A DNA stretch of 64,000 nucleotides from Rhodococcus aetherivorans (lineage in GTDB: Bacteria > Actinomycetota > Actinomycetes > Mycobacteriales > Mycobacteriaceae): NCBI RefSeq assembly GCF_011058165.1, contig NZ_JAALEG010000008.1:1-64000 (forward strand), written 5' to 3'. The notes below the pieces were generated by a model, which saw only the letters and a list, made by a program, of their open reading frames with translations, searched no databases and was not told the origin of the DNA. The number at the start of each line of letters is the position of its first letter. Position 1 is the first letter of the stretch. Position numbers and translations under genes: made by a program. Shown here in pieces: positions 8,138-16,389 of this stretch.

Positions 8138-9124
8138 GTGAGAAACGGACATCCTCGCCCGGCGGCGGTCGCGGCGGGCCTCGCCGTCGCGGTGTCGACC
8201 GCCGTGGGATGCGCGCCGGCGATCGACTGCGGCGCCGCGATCACGCCGCTGCACGAGCCGGTCGGCGCGTGCCTGCGATTCGGCGTGAGCACGCCCGGCG
8301 GCCCGACCGCCGTCGACGAGTTCGAACGGGTCGCCGAGATCGCGGGCACTCCCCCGACCGTGGTGCTGTCGTTCTCCGACTTCGCCTCGCCGCCGCCCGT
8401 CGCGGGGCTCGCCGCCGTGCGGCGGCTGGGCGCCGACCCGATCGTCACGTGGGAGCCGTGGCGCTGGCTCGGCGACGGGCGGTACGAGCGCGGCGAGTTC
8501 ACGATGGCGTCGATCGCCGCGGGCGTGCACGACGACTACCTCTACCGCTGGGCCGACGAGCTCGCCGCGTGGGGTTCGACCGTCTACCTGCGTTTCGCGC
8601 ACGAGCCGAACGGGACCTGGTACCCCTGGAGTCCGGCCGGGGGGACACCGCCGCACGTCTACGTCGCCGCGTGGCGTCACGTGCACGAGTTGTTCGCGTC
8701 GAAAGGGGTGGCCAACGTGAAATGGGTGTGGGCTCCGAACGTCTCGTTCGAGGGCAGCAGCATGATCGCGGACCTGTACCCGGGGGCGGAGTATGTCGAC
8801 GTGGTTGGGGCCGACGGATACAACTGGGGCGCCACGCAGCCGTGGAGCCGCTGGACGTCGCCGCGGGAGCTGTTCGAGGAGACCCTCGACGAGCTCGGCC
8901 GGATCGCGCCGGGCAAGCCGATCGTGGTCACCGAGGTGGGCAGCACCGACGTCGGCGGGTCGAAGCCGGACTGGGTCGGCGACCTGATCTCCTTCCTCGA
9001 CGACCGGACGGATGTGGCGGCGTTCGTCTGGTTCGATCACGACAAGGAAACCGACTGGCGGCTGGCGAGCACCCCGGAAGCGGCTGCCGCGCTGGCGGAA
9101 GCCCTGCAGAGGGGGCAGCGCTGA
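8138..9124 (+). CDS. Secreted GH26-like glycoside hydrolase (lipoprotein)
   Basis: A 328-residue protein. The first 25 residues are an export signal ending AVGC, a possible lipobox. The body is a TIM-barrel like GH26: the acid/base Glu lies in RFAHEPNGTWYPW (about residue 156) and the nucleophile Glu in PIVVTEVGS (about 267). GH26 enzymes cut beta-1,4-mannan or related beta-glucans. It heads an operon with only 1 bp to the phosphatase gene, followed by a processive glycosyltransferase. It may therefore trim or edit the polymer that the synthase makes, as endoglucanases do in cellulose operons. That functional link is inference. Confidence 0.75.
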   Translation: MRNGHPRPAAVAAGLAVAVSTAVGCAPAIDCGAAITPLHEPVGACLRFGVSTPGGPTAVDEFERVAEIAGTPPTVVLSFSDFASPPPVAGLAAVRRLGADPIVTWEPWRWLGDGRYERGEFTMASIAAGVHDDYLYRWADELAAWGSTVYLRFAHEPNGTWYPWSPAGGTPPHVYVAAWRHVHELFASKGVANVKWVWAPNVSFEGSSMIADLYPGAEYVDVVGADGYNWGATQPWSRWTSPRELFEETLDELGRIAPGKPIVVTEVGSTDVGGSKPDWVGDLISFLDDRTDVAAFVWFDHDKETDWRLASTPEAAAALAEALQRGQR

Positions 9125-9125
9125 C

Positions 9126-10367
9126 ATGACGACCGACGCCTCGCACCTCCCCGACGACCTCGAGGACCAGCGGGTCCGCGACCTCGAACGGCTGGAGATC
9201 CTCGACACGCCCCGAGAAGACCGGTTCGAGCAGATCACCCGCATGGCCCGACACGTGTTCGGGGTGCCCATGGCGAGTGTGGCACTGCTCGACCGGGACC
9301 GGCTCTGGTTCAAGTCCCTCCAGGGGCTCGACCTCGTACAGGTGCCGCGCGAGGAGAGCATGTGCAAGACCACGATTGCGCGCACCTACCACCATCCCGG
9401 CGATCCGACGCTGATCGTGGAGGACGCCTCCGCCGACCCCCGGTTCGCCGGCATTCCCGGTGTCGGCGGCGCCGACGGCGTCCGCTTCTACGCGGGCTAC
9501 CCGTTGTACGGTCCCGCGGGTCATCCCGTCGGCACGTTCTGCATCTACGACACCGAGCCGCGGACACTCGACCCCGACCAGCTCGACGCGTTCGCCGAAC
9601 TCGCCGAATGGGCGCAGCGGGAACTGCAGCGCGCCGACGAACTCGATCGCGCCGCCGCGATGCAGGCCCAGCTGCTGCCGCGCCCGTTGACCGGGCTGCC
9701 CGGATTCGAGGTGCAGGCCGTGTGCATTCCGGCGTTCGTGGTCGGCGGCGACTTCTACGACCACTACCGGTTGCGCGGCGGGCTGGTCGTCACCGTCGCC
9801 GACGTGATGGGCAAGGGCCTCGGCGCGGCGATCCTGTCCTCGGCGGTGCGCTCCACGTTCCGCGGCGCGTCCCGGGTGATGGAGCGGTTCAGCCACGCCG
9901 AGGCGTGCAGCGTCCTGGACACGGGCGCCGCGCTCGGCGCCGCCGCCGAGAACCTCACGGACGACTGCGAACACACCGGCACCTTCGTCACCGTGTTCCA
10001 TGCCGCCGTCGAGTTCGCCACCGGGTCGGTGGACTACGTCGACGCCGGGCACGGCCTGGCCGCGATCCGCCGTCGCGACGGCTCCGTGGTGCCGCTGGCC
10101 GGCACCGGGCTACCCGTCGGCGTGCTCCGCGACACGTCGTGGCAGGCGCAGTGCACGCGCCTCGAACCCGGTGACACGCTGGTGATCTGCTCCGACGGGC
10201 TGCTCGACCTGCTCGACGAGCACAGCGACCGGGAGGCCCTGTACCGGTTCGTGGCCGACCATGCGACGCCGCACGACCTGACCGAGGCGGCGCGGGCGCT
10301 GGCCGAAGGCAACCCACCGATGGACGACGTCACCGTCGTCGCCGTCCGTCGCTGCGAGGACGCATGA
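9126..10367 (+). CDS. GAF-domain PP2C (SpoIIE/RsbU-type) phosphatase
   Basis: A 413-residue cytoplasmic protein. Residues about 25-165 form a GAF sensor domain (ITRMARHVFGVPMASVALLD, YAGYPLYGPAGHPVGTFCIYD). After a short coiled linker ending AAAMQAQLLPRPL comes a PP2C phosphatase with metal-binding Asp in VVGGDFYDHY, VTVADVMGKG and a late PPMDDVTVVAV. Such enzymes dephosphorylate STAS-domain antagonists in partner-switching pathways, and a STAS protein and its kinase lie two and three genes downstream. The 4-nt overlap with the synthase gene indicates translational coupling. The signal sensed by the GAF domain is unknown. Confidence 0.9.
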   Translation: MTTDASHLPDDLEDQRVRDLERLEILDTPREDRFEQITRMARHVFGVPMASVALLDRDRLWFKSLQGLDLVQVPREESMCKTTIARTYHHPGDPTLIVEDASADPRFAGIPGVGGADGVRFYAGYPLYGPAGHPVGTFCIYDTEPRTLDPDQLDAFAELAEWAQRELQRADELDRAAAMQAQLLPRPLTGLPGFEVQAVCIPAFVVGGDFYDHYRLRGGLVVTVADVMGKGLGAAILSSAVRSTFRGASRVMERFSHAEACSVLDTGAALGAAAENLTDDCEHTGTFVTVFHAAVEFATGSVDYVDAGHGLAAIRRRDGSVVPLAGTGLPVGVLRDTSWQAQCTRLEPGDTLVICSDGLLDLLDEHSDREALYRFVADHATPHDLTEAARALAEGNPPMDDVTVVAVRRCEDA

Positions 10368-12328
10368 GTGCGGCCGGCGCGGACCGCTACCCGTCGCCGG
10401 GCCTGCGGATCCTGATCACCGCGACGGTGCTGCTCGGCGTGAACTACGTGGTGTGGCGCTGGCTGTTCTCCGTCAACTGGTCCGCGTGGTGGATCGCGGT
10501 GCCACTCGTCGTCGCCGAGACGTACAGCCTGATCGACTCGATGCTGTTCGGGCTCACGATGTGGCGGTGGCGCCGGCGGGCCGCGCCGCCGGTCCCGCCG
10601 GACGGGCTGACCGTCGACGTCTTCATCACCACCTACAACGAGCCGGTCGACCTGGTGATCGGGACCGCCGAGGCGGCGGCACGCATCCGGTATCCGCACG
10701 AGACATGGATCCTCGACGACGGGGAGCGGCCCGAATTGGAGCGCGCCGCAGCCGAACTCGGGGTCCGGTACATGACGCGGGCGGCCAGCTGGACGAACAA
10801 GCCCCGGCACGCCAAGGCGGGCAACCTCAACAACGCCCTGCTGCACACGCACGGCGAGTTCATCCTCGTCCTCGATGCCGACCAGGTGCCCGACCCGGAG
10901 ATCCTGCACCGCACCCTCGGCTACTTCGAGGATGAGCGGACGGCCCTGGTGCAGACACCGCAGTACTTCGTCAACGTGCCGGACTCCGATCCGCTGGGCA
11001 GCCAGGCCCCGCTGTTCTACGGCCCGATCCAGCAGGGCAAGGACGGCTGGAACGCCGCCTTCTTCTGCGGCTCGAACGCGATCCTGCGCCGCGAGGCGCT
11101 GATGCAGCTGGGCATCACCGGCTACGTCCGTGCCGTCGAGGAGGGCGTGGTGCGGGCGCTGCGCACGGCCGGCAAGGTGCTCGACCGGGCGCGATCCGAG
11201 GTCGGTGCGAACCAGCCGGAGGTTCTCGCCGCCCTCGATTCGGTGCGGGTGGCCGTGCGCACGGCCCGCGCGGCCGTCCGGCAGGGACAGCCGCTCGCCG
11301 AGGTGACCTACCGGTTCCAGCAGAGCGTGGACGAGGCCGCGCGGGCCGTGGTCGACGCGGACGCCGGATCGATCCGCGCAGACCTGGAGGCGATCGCCGC
11401 CCTGACCGCCACCCCCGGGTCCGACGCCGACGGAGTTCTGCTCGACGAGACGACACTGTCGCGCCTCGCAGACCGCGAGTGGTCGCCGCTCGGGGCACTC
11501 GAGTCGATCCGCACGATGATCCGCGCCGTCGACGTCAGCCGCGACGACGAGGCCGAACCGACGCTGGCGCTGGCAACGATCTCGGTGACCGAGGACATGG
11601 CCACGTCGATGCGCCTGCACGGGGTGGGCTGGAAGTCGGTCTACCACCACGAGGTGCTCGCGCACGGTCTCGCGCCGGAGGACGTGGGCACGATGCTCAC
11701 CCAGCGGCTGCGCTGGGCGCAGGGCACGATCCAGGTGATGCTGCGGGAGAATCCGCTCGTGCAGCGAGGATTGACGATCCCGCAGCGGCTGATGTACTGG
11801 GCGACGATGTGGAGCTACCTCGCGGGTTTCGCGGCCGTCGCCTACATCGCCGCGCCGGTGATCTACCTGATCTTCGGAGTGCTGCCCGTGCAGGCCTACA
11901 GCTGGGACTTCTTCGGCCGGCTCATCCCGTTCCTGCTGTTGAACCAGCTGCTGTTCTTCGTGGTCGGTCGGGGCACCCCGACCTGGCGGGGGCAGCAGTA
12001 CAGCCTGGCGCTGTTCCCGGTGTGGATCAAGGCGTGCTGGACGGCGTTTCGCAACGTGTACCTGCACAAGCCCCTCGACTTCGCGGTGACCCCGAAGACG
12101 CGGCAGGGCCGCGCCACACTCCCGTGGGGCAAGGTGCGGTACCAGATCGCGGCCATGGCGCTGCTGGTGATCGCGTCGGTGGTGGGCGTGGTGCGCTTGT
12201 ATCTGGGCGCGAGCTCGGTGCTGGGCGTCGGCGTCAACCTGTTCTGGGTGCTGTTCGACCTGGCGATCCTGAGTGTGGTGATACCGGCGGTCCGCTACCG
12301 CGGGCCCGACATGGAAGGAAGACGATGA
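10364..12328 (+). CDS. Cellulose-synthase-like processive glycosyltransferase (GT2)
   Basis: A 654-residue membrane protein. Two N-terminal membrane helices (about residues 15-65) precede a GT2 domain with DVFITTYNEP, DDG (118-120), DAD (171-173), FFCGSNAILRREAL, the base motif TED and the acceptor motif QRLRWAQG. Several membrane helices follow. This is the layout of cellulose and other beta-glycan synthases. There is no PilZ domain, so c-di-GMP control is not indicated. Between residues about 255 and 405 an Ala/Arg-rich helical insert of some 150 residues splits the catalytic domain where BcsA-type enzymes have almost nothing. It overlaps the phosphatase and STAS genes by 4 nt each. Confidence 0.85.
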   Translation: MSAAGADRYPSPGLRILITATVLLGVNYVVWRWLFSVNWSAWWIAVPLVVAETYSLIDSMLFGLTMWRWRRRAAPPVPPDGLTVDVFITTYNEPVDLVIGTAEAAARIRYPHETWILDDGERPELERAAAELGVRYMTRAASWTNKPRHAKAGNLNNALLHTHGEFILVLDADQVPDPEILHRTLGYFEDERTALVQTPQYFVNVPDSDPLGSQAPLFYGPIQQGKDGWNAAFFCGSNAILRREALMQLGITGYVRAVEEGVVRALRTAGKVLDRARSEVGANQPEVLAALDSVRVAVRTARAAVRQGQPLAEVTYRFQQSVDEAARAVVDADAGSIRADLEAIAALTATPGSDADGVLLDETTLSRLADREWSPLGALESIRTMIRAVDVSRDDEAEPTLALATISVTEDMATSMRLHGVGWKSVYHHEVLAHGLAPEDVGTMLTQRLRWAQGTIQVMLRENPLVQRGLTIPQRLMYWATMWSYLAGFAAVAYIAAPVIYLIFGVLPVQAYSWDFFGRLIPFLLLNQLLFFVVGRGTPTWRGQQYSLALFPVWIKACWTAFRNVYLHKPLDFAVTPKTRQGRATLPWGKVRYQIAAMALLVIASVVGVVRLYLGASSVLGVGVNLFWVLFDLAILSVVIPAVRYRGPDMEGRR

Positions 12329-12663
12329 CGCACTTCGCAACCCGCACCACCGGCTCGGACGTGGTGGTGGTCCGGCCCGAGGGCCGGCTGAACATGGTCG
12401 CCGCACCGCGGCTGCGGGAACAGCTGCGCGGCCTCGTCGAGGGCGGGTCCGCCCGCGTCGTCGTCGACCTCGGCGCCACCGAGTTCATCGACTCGTCGGG
12501 GCTCGGGGCGCTGGTGTCGGGGCTCAAGGCCGCCCGGCAGGCCGGCGGGGACCTGCGGCTGGCGGCGCCCACGGCGCAGGTGCGCAGCGTGCTGTCGCTG
12601 ACGAGCCTCGACCGCGTGCTGCGCACGTACGACTCCGCGGACGCCGCGTTCGATGGCGACTGA
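12325..12663 (+). CDS. STAS-domain anti-sigma-factor antagonist
   Basis: A 112-residue single STAS domain. The phosphorylatable Ser lies in EFIDSSGLGALVSGL, as in SpoIIAA and RsbV. The known cycle is: unphosphorylated antagonist binds the kinase and frees the kinase's other partner, kinase phosphorylates it, and a PP2C phosphatase resets it. Kinase (next gene, 11-nt overlap) and phosphatase (9126-10367) are both in this operon. No sigma factor is in the window, so the output may be a distant sigma factor or the synthase itself. Confidence 0.92.
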   Translation: MTHFATRTTGSDVVVVRPEGRLNMVAAPRLREQLRGLVEGGSARVVVDLGATEFIDSSGLGALVSGLKAARQAGGDLRLAAPTAQVRSVLSLTSLDRVLRTYDSADAAFDGD

Positions 12664-13078
12664 CCCCGGCGCGGGATCTTGGGCCCTGACGACCGTCACG
12701 GGCGCCGACACGCTCACCGACGTGCACGCGCTGATCGAGAAGATGATGTGCGCGGGGCAGGTGGAGGACGAGGATCGCTTCCCGTTCGAGATCGCGGTGG
12801 CCGAGATCGCCGCCAACATCGTCGAGCACGCAGGCGACGGCGCTCCGGTCACGATGCGGCTGGAGCTGCGCCTGTCCCCGGACCGGATCGAGGCCTGCTT
12901 CCACGACGACGGCCGGCCCGCGCGCGTCGACCTCGAGACGGTCCGGATGCCCGGGGACATGGCCGAGCGGGGCCGGGGCCTGGCGATCGCCCTGGCGGCG
13001 CTGGACGAGTTGTCCTACCGCAGGCGGGGCGGCAGCAACCGGTGGATCCTCGTGCGGGAACGGACCGACCCGGCATAA
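12653..13078 (+). CDS. RsbW/SpoIIAB-type serine kinase (HATPase)
   Basis: A 141-residue GHKL ATPase. The N box is EIAVAEIAANIVEHA and the G1 region is CFHDDGRPARV; a G2 segment MAERGRGLAIALAALDEL follows. It has no sensor or dimerisation domain of the two-component type, as expected for anti-sigma kinases. It would phosphorylate the upstream STAS protein. The ATG at 12653 overlaps the STAS gene by 11 nt. It is the last gene of the operon that starts at 8138. Confidence 0.88.
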   Translation: MATDPGAGSWALTTVTGADTLTDVHALIEKMMCAGQVEDEDRFPFEIAVAEIAANIVEHAGDGAPVTMRLELRLSPDRIEACFHDDGRPARVDLETVRMPGDMAERGRGLAIALAALDELSYRRRGGSNRWILVRERTDPA

Positions 13079-13379
13079 CCGCGCACCGGTCCGCCCGGGG
13101 CCGGCCACGCGACCGGCCCGGCGTCCGCCCTCGCCGCGGCGACCGAGATGCCGACTTTGTCCGGACCACCCCCGTTAACTTCCCGTTAAGTCGACTCCCA
13201 CGCGACCGCTCGGACCGCCGGAAAAGCCCAGGCCGGCGCCGCGCATCTGCCGTTTCGTCGAACGTCGGGATCGACGGCTCGCCGATGTGTCTATTACAGC
13301 GGCGGAGCGGGAACCTCAGACTCAGGCGGTCGAGAGGTACATCACACTCGATACCAAACCTGGTTGTGAAGGGGTTCCC
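13079..13379. other. Intergenic region before permease
   Basis: About 300 bp with no convincing gene. It holds the GTTAA direct repeat at 13174-13191 and presumably the permease promoter. No strong terminator hairpin for the upstream operon is evident. Confidence 0.5.
13174..13191. promoter_or_regulatory. GTTAA direct repeat with 11-bp period
   Basis: CCCGTTAAC (13171-13179) and CCCGTTAAG (13182-13190) repeat with an 11-bp period, about 190 bp upstream of the permease start. The layout is that of an OmpR-family (PhoP/RegX3-like) response-regulator site, although the core differs from the usual GTTCACC. Confidence 0.35.
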
Positions 13380-14795
13380 ATGTCGAACAGCGATCAGCCC
13401 GAGCTGAGGCACACGCTCGAGAAGCGGCACCTGTCGATGATCGCGATCGCGGGTGTCATCGGCGCAGGCTTGTTCGTCGGCTCGGGCGCTGCGATCCGGG
13501 AGACCGGTCCCGGGGTGCTGGTCGCCTACGCACTCGCCGGGGTGGTCGTCGTGCTCGTCATGCGCATGCTCGGCGAGATGGCGGCGGCGAATCCGCAGAC
13601 GGGGTCGTTCTCGGCGTACGCCGACCGGGCCATCGGCCGATGGGCCGGGTTCTCCATCGGATGGCTCTACGCCTGGTTCTGGATCATCGTCCTGGGCATC
13701 GAAGCGACGGCCGGTGCGGTGATCATGAACCGCTGGATTCCCGGCGTGCCCCAGTGGACGTGGGCGCTGGTCCTCATGGTCGTGCTGACGCTGACCAACA
13801 TCGCGTCGGTGAAGTCGTTCGGCGAGTTCGAGTTCTGGTTCGCCGCCATCAAGGTCACGGCGATCGTGGCGTTCCTCGTGCTCGGCGTCCTCGCGATCTG
13901 CGGCTTTCTGCCCGGCGTCGAGGCGCCGGGACTGAGCAACCTCACCGGTCACGGCGGCTTCTTCCCCAACGGGACAGGTGCCGTACTCGCCGGGGTCCTC
14001 GTCGTGGTGTTCTCCTTCTTCGGAGCCGAGATCGCGACCATCGCCGCCGGCGAGTCCGCCAACCCGGCCGAGGCGGTGCGCAAGGCGGTGCGGTCGGTCG
14101 TGTGGCGGATCCTGATCTTCTACATCGGCTCGATCGCCGTCGTCGTCACCCTGCTGCCGTGGGACGACGCCTCGGTGGCGTTGAGCCCGTACGTGGCGGT
14201 CATCGACTCCTTCGGCATCCCGGCGGCCGCCACCATCATGGACGTCATCGTGCTGACGTCGGTGCTCTCGTGCCTGAACTCGGGCCTGTACACCGCCAGC
14301 CGCATGATCTTCTCCCTGTCGCGCCGCGGTGACGCCCCGCCGTCGCTGGCCACCATCGGGCGGTCCGGTGTGCCCCGCAACGCGGTTCTCGTCTCCACCG
14401 TGGTCGGCTTCCTCACCGTGGGCCTGAACTACCTCTACCCCGAGACGGTGTTCCTGTTCCTGGTCAATTCCTCCGGAGCGATCGCCCTGTTCGTGTGGCT
14501 CGTCATTGCCGCGTCCCAGCTGCGCATGCGCCGCTCGCTCGAGGCCCAGGGCCGGGAGCTGTCGCCGAGGATGTGGCTCTTCCCGTACCTCACCTGGTTC
14601 ACCATCGCGGCGATCGTCGCGCTGTGCGCCGGCATGATCGCCCTGGAGAGCACGCGCAGCCAGATGCTGACGTCCTCGGCCCTCGCCGCCGTCGTCGTCG
14701 GAGTCGGCGTGTACCGGCAGCGCCGCAGTGCCGCTCCGGCTGCGCCGGTGGACGCGAACGCCGGCGTCGCCGACGTGGTCCCGGAAACCACCTGA
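13380..14795 (+). CDS. APC-family amino acid permease (GabP/AroP-like)
   Basis: A 471-residue inner-membrane transporter with about 12 membrane helices. The first has the substrate-binding break IAGVIGAGLFVGSG, diagnostic of the amino acid transporter branch of the APC superfamily. LRHTLEKRHLSMIA just before it is typical of GabP/AroP/CycA-type proton symporters. The substrate could be gamma-aminobutyrate or another amino acid. The ATG at 13380 follows AAGGGG. It is transcribed alone; the next gene is convergent. Confidence 0.88.
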   Translation: MSNSDQPELRHTLEKRHLSMIAIAGVIGAGLFVGSGAAIRETGPGVLVAYALAGVVVVLVMRMLGEMAAANPQTGSFSAYADRAIGRWAGFSIGWLYAWFWIIVLGIEATAGAVIMNRWIPGVPQWTWALVLMVVLTLTNIASVKSFGEFEFWFAAIKVTAIVAFLVLGVLAICGFLPGVEAPGLSNLTGHGGFFPNGTGAVLAGVLVVVFSFFGAEIATIAAGESANPAEAVRKAVRSVVWRILIFYIGSIAVVVTLLPWDDASVALSPYVAVIDSFGIPAAATIMDVIVLTSVLSCLNSGLYTASRMIFSLSRRGDAPPSLATIGRSGVPRNAVLVSTVVGFLTVGLNYLYPETVFLFLVNSSGAIALFVWLVIAASQLRMRRSLEAQGRELSPRMWLFPYLTWFTIAAIVALCAGMIALESTRSQMLTSSALAAVVVGVGVYRQRRSAAPAAPVDANAGVADVVPETT

Positions 14796-14875
14796 CCGAC
14801 CGGCCGGTGTCGCCCTCGCGGGTACCTGCCTCACCCCGGGGGGGCGACGTCGTGTCCCGAGTTCCGCAGCGCCGC

Positions 14876-15895
14876 TCAGAACAGGGTGGGGTCCGCCGAC
14901 TCGGCTGCCGGCCGCGGCGGCGCTGCGACCGGGCGCCGGTGCTCGGCCACGCGCGCGCCGAGCCCGTAGCGGGACACCAGCGGATCGACGCGGTCCTTCA
15001 ACCACGTCTTGTACTCCGGTGAGACGTACGCGCCGCGGCCGTAGATCTGCCGGTACCGCCGGATCAGGGCGGGGTGCTCCTGACCCAGCCACGACAGGAA
15101 CCAGCCGCGGGTGGCGCCGCGCAGATGCATCGGCAGCACCGTCACGCCGGTCGCCCCCGCCGCCGAGATCGCACCGAGCAGATCGTCGAGGTGCCGGGTG
15201 GAGTCGGTGAGTCACGGGATGACCGGGGCGACCATGACGTGGCAGGGCAGCCCGGCGTCGCTGACGGCCCGGATCAGGTCCAGACGTGCCTTGGGCGACG
15301 GGGTGCCGGGTTCGATCTGCTTCTGCAGGTCGGGCTCGCCGATCGCGAGGGAGACGGCGACGCCGACGTCGACCTGCCCGGCGGCGAGGGTGAGCAACGG
15401 CAGGTCGCGGCGCAGCAGCGTGCCCTTGGTCAGGATCGAGAACGGGGTGCCGGATTCGGCGAGGGCCCGGATGACGCCGGGCATCAGCCGGTAGCGGCCC
15501 TCGGCCCGCTGGTACGGGTCGGTATTGGTGCCCAGGGCGACGTGCTCGCGCTTCCACGACCGTCGCGCGAGTTCGCGGCGCAGCACGGCCGCGACGTTGG
15601 TCTTGACCACGATCCGGCTGTCGAAGTCGCGGCCCGCGTCGAGGTCGAGATACTCGTGGGTCGGTCGGGCGAAGCAGTATCGGCACGCGTGCGAGCAGCC
15701 GCGAAAAGTGTTGACGGTGAAGCGGAACGGCAGGTTCGGCGCCTCGGGGGTCTTGTTGAGCGCGCTCTTGCACAGCACCTCGTGGAAGGTGATGCCCTCG
15801 AACTCGGGGGTCTGGACGCTGCGGACGAGCCCGGCCCGTTCGAGGCCGGGGAGCGCGCCGTCGTCGACGTCGAGAGTCTGTGCCGCCCACCGCAT
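14876..15895 (-). pseudogene. Radical SAM protein (Rv2578c-like) with in-frame TGA
   Basis: The reading frame from ATG 15895 to the stop at 14876 is 340 codons and continuous except for one TGA at 15212-15214 (codon 228). Upstream of it lie the radical SAM cysteines in CSHACRYCFARPTHEYL. Downstream, in the same frame, are LTDSTRHLDDLLG, LHLRGATRGWF and the family C-terminus ending PTLF. The match to the M. tuberculosis Rv2578c family is lost only at this codon, in VAPVIP-stop-LTDST. A point mutation (or sequencing error) is the simplest reading. Family members belong to the mycobacterial DNA-damage regulon, and a LexA-like box lies just upstream. Confidence 0.75.
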
Positions 15896-15903
15896 GCAGC
15901 CAG

Positions 15904-15919
15904 TCGAACATACGTGCTA
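15904..15919. promoter_or_regulatory. Degenerate LexA (SOS) box
   Basis: TCGAACATACGTGCTA agrees with the mycobacterial/actinobacterial SOS consensus TCGAACnnnnGTTCGA at 10 of 12 defined positions. It lies 8 bp upstream of the radical SAM start and 50 bp before ridA. The M. tuberculosis homologue of the radical SAM gene is LexA-controlled, which makes the site credible. Confidence 0.45.
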
Positions 15920-15969
15920 AAGACAGTCAAGCGCGGGGCGGCGGGGGCGGCCTGACAGAATTCCGGGCC

Positions 15970-16329
15970 ATGACCCGTGTGAACATCTCGTCCGGCTCCG
16001 AATGGGAACCCAGGATCGGCTACTCCCGCGCCGTGCGCATCGGCAACCAGATCGCCGTGTCCGGCACCACCGGCGCCGGCGACACGCTCGCCGACCAGAC
16101 GCGCGCCGCACTGAAGACCATCGAGGCCGCGCTCGGCGAGGCCGGCGCCTCGCTGACGGACGTGATCCGCACGCGCATGTACCTCACCGACATGTCGACA
16201 TGGGAGGAGGCCGCGCTCGTGCACGGCGAGGTGTTCGGCGAGATCCGCCCGGCCTCCACCATCCTCGAGGTCTCGAGCCTCATCGACAAGGGCCTGTTCA
16301 TCGAGATCGAGGCCGACGCCGTCGTGTAG
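15970..16329 (+). CDS. ridA: RidA-family enamine/imine deaminase
   Basis: A 119-residue YjgF/YER057c/UK114 protein. The family pattern is clear: AVRIGNQIAVSGTTG, IEAALGEAGASLTDVIRTRMYLTD with the active-site Arg, and a C-terminal SLIDKGLFIEIEADA. RidA proteins hydrolyse reactive 2-aminoacrylate-type enamines released by PLP enzymes. Some subfamilies act in specific catabolic pathways; this one ends next to the DUF1989 operon but is convergent with it, so no link is implied. The ATG at 15970 is the start. Confidence 0.88.
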   Translation: MTRVNISSGSEWEPRIGYSRAVRIGNQIAVSGTTGAGDTLADQTRAALKTIEAALGEAGASLTDVIRTRMYLTDMSTWEEAALVHGEVFGEIRPASTILEVSSLIDKGLFIEIEADAVV

Positions 16330-16341
16330 GCGGCTGCGCCG

Positions 16342-16387
16342 CCGGTGCGTCCTTCGGGCGGCAGGAACAGCCCGAAGGACACACCGG
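16342..16387. terminator. Bidirectional terminator hairpin
   Basis: CCGGTG-c-GTCCTTCGGGC pairs with GCCCGAAGGAC-a-CACCGG around a 10-nt loop, one mismatch in a 17-bp stem. It separates the convergent ridA gene and carboxylase-like gene and ends 3 bp from the latter's stop codon. Confidence 0.7.
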
Positions 16388-16389
16388 TG

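Noticed and set aside
15212-15214. TGA as a selenocysteine codon
   Set aside because: The position is not a Cys/Sec site in the family, no SECIS-like hairpin is apparent after it, and no Sec machinery is visible; a nonsense mutation is simpler.
12849-15911. Very long minus-strand open frame (about 1,020 codons) across the HATPase, permease and radical SAM genes
   Set aside because: Arg/Pro/His-rich, no recognisable domain, antisense to clear genes in high-GC DNA; a composition shadow.
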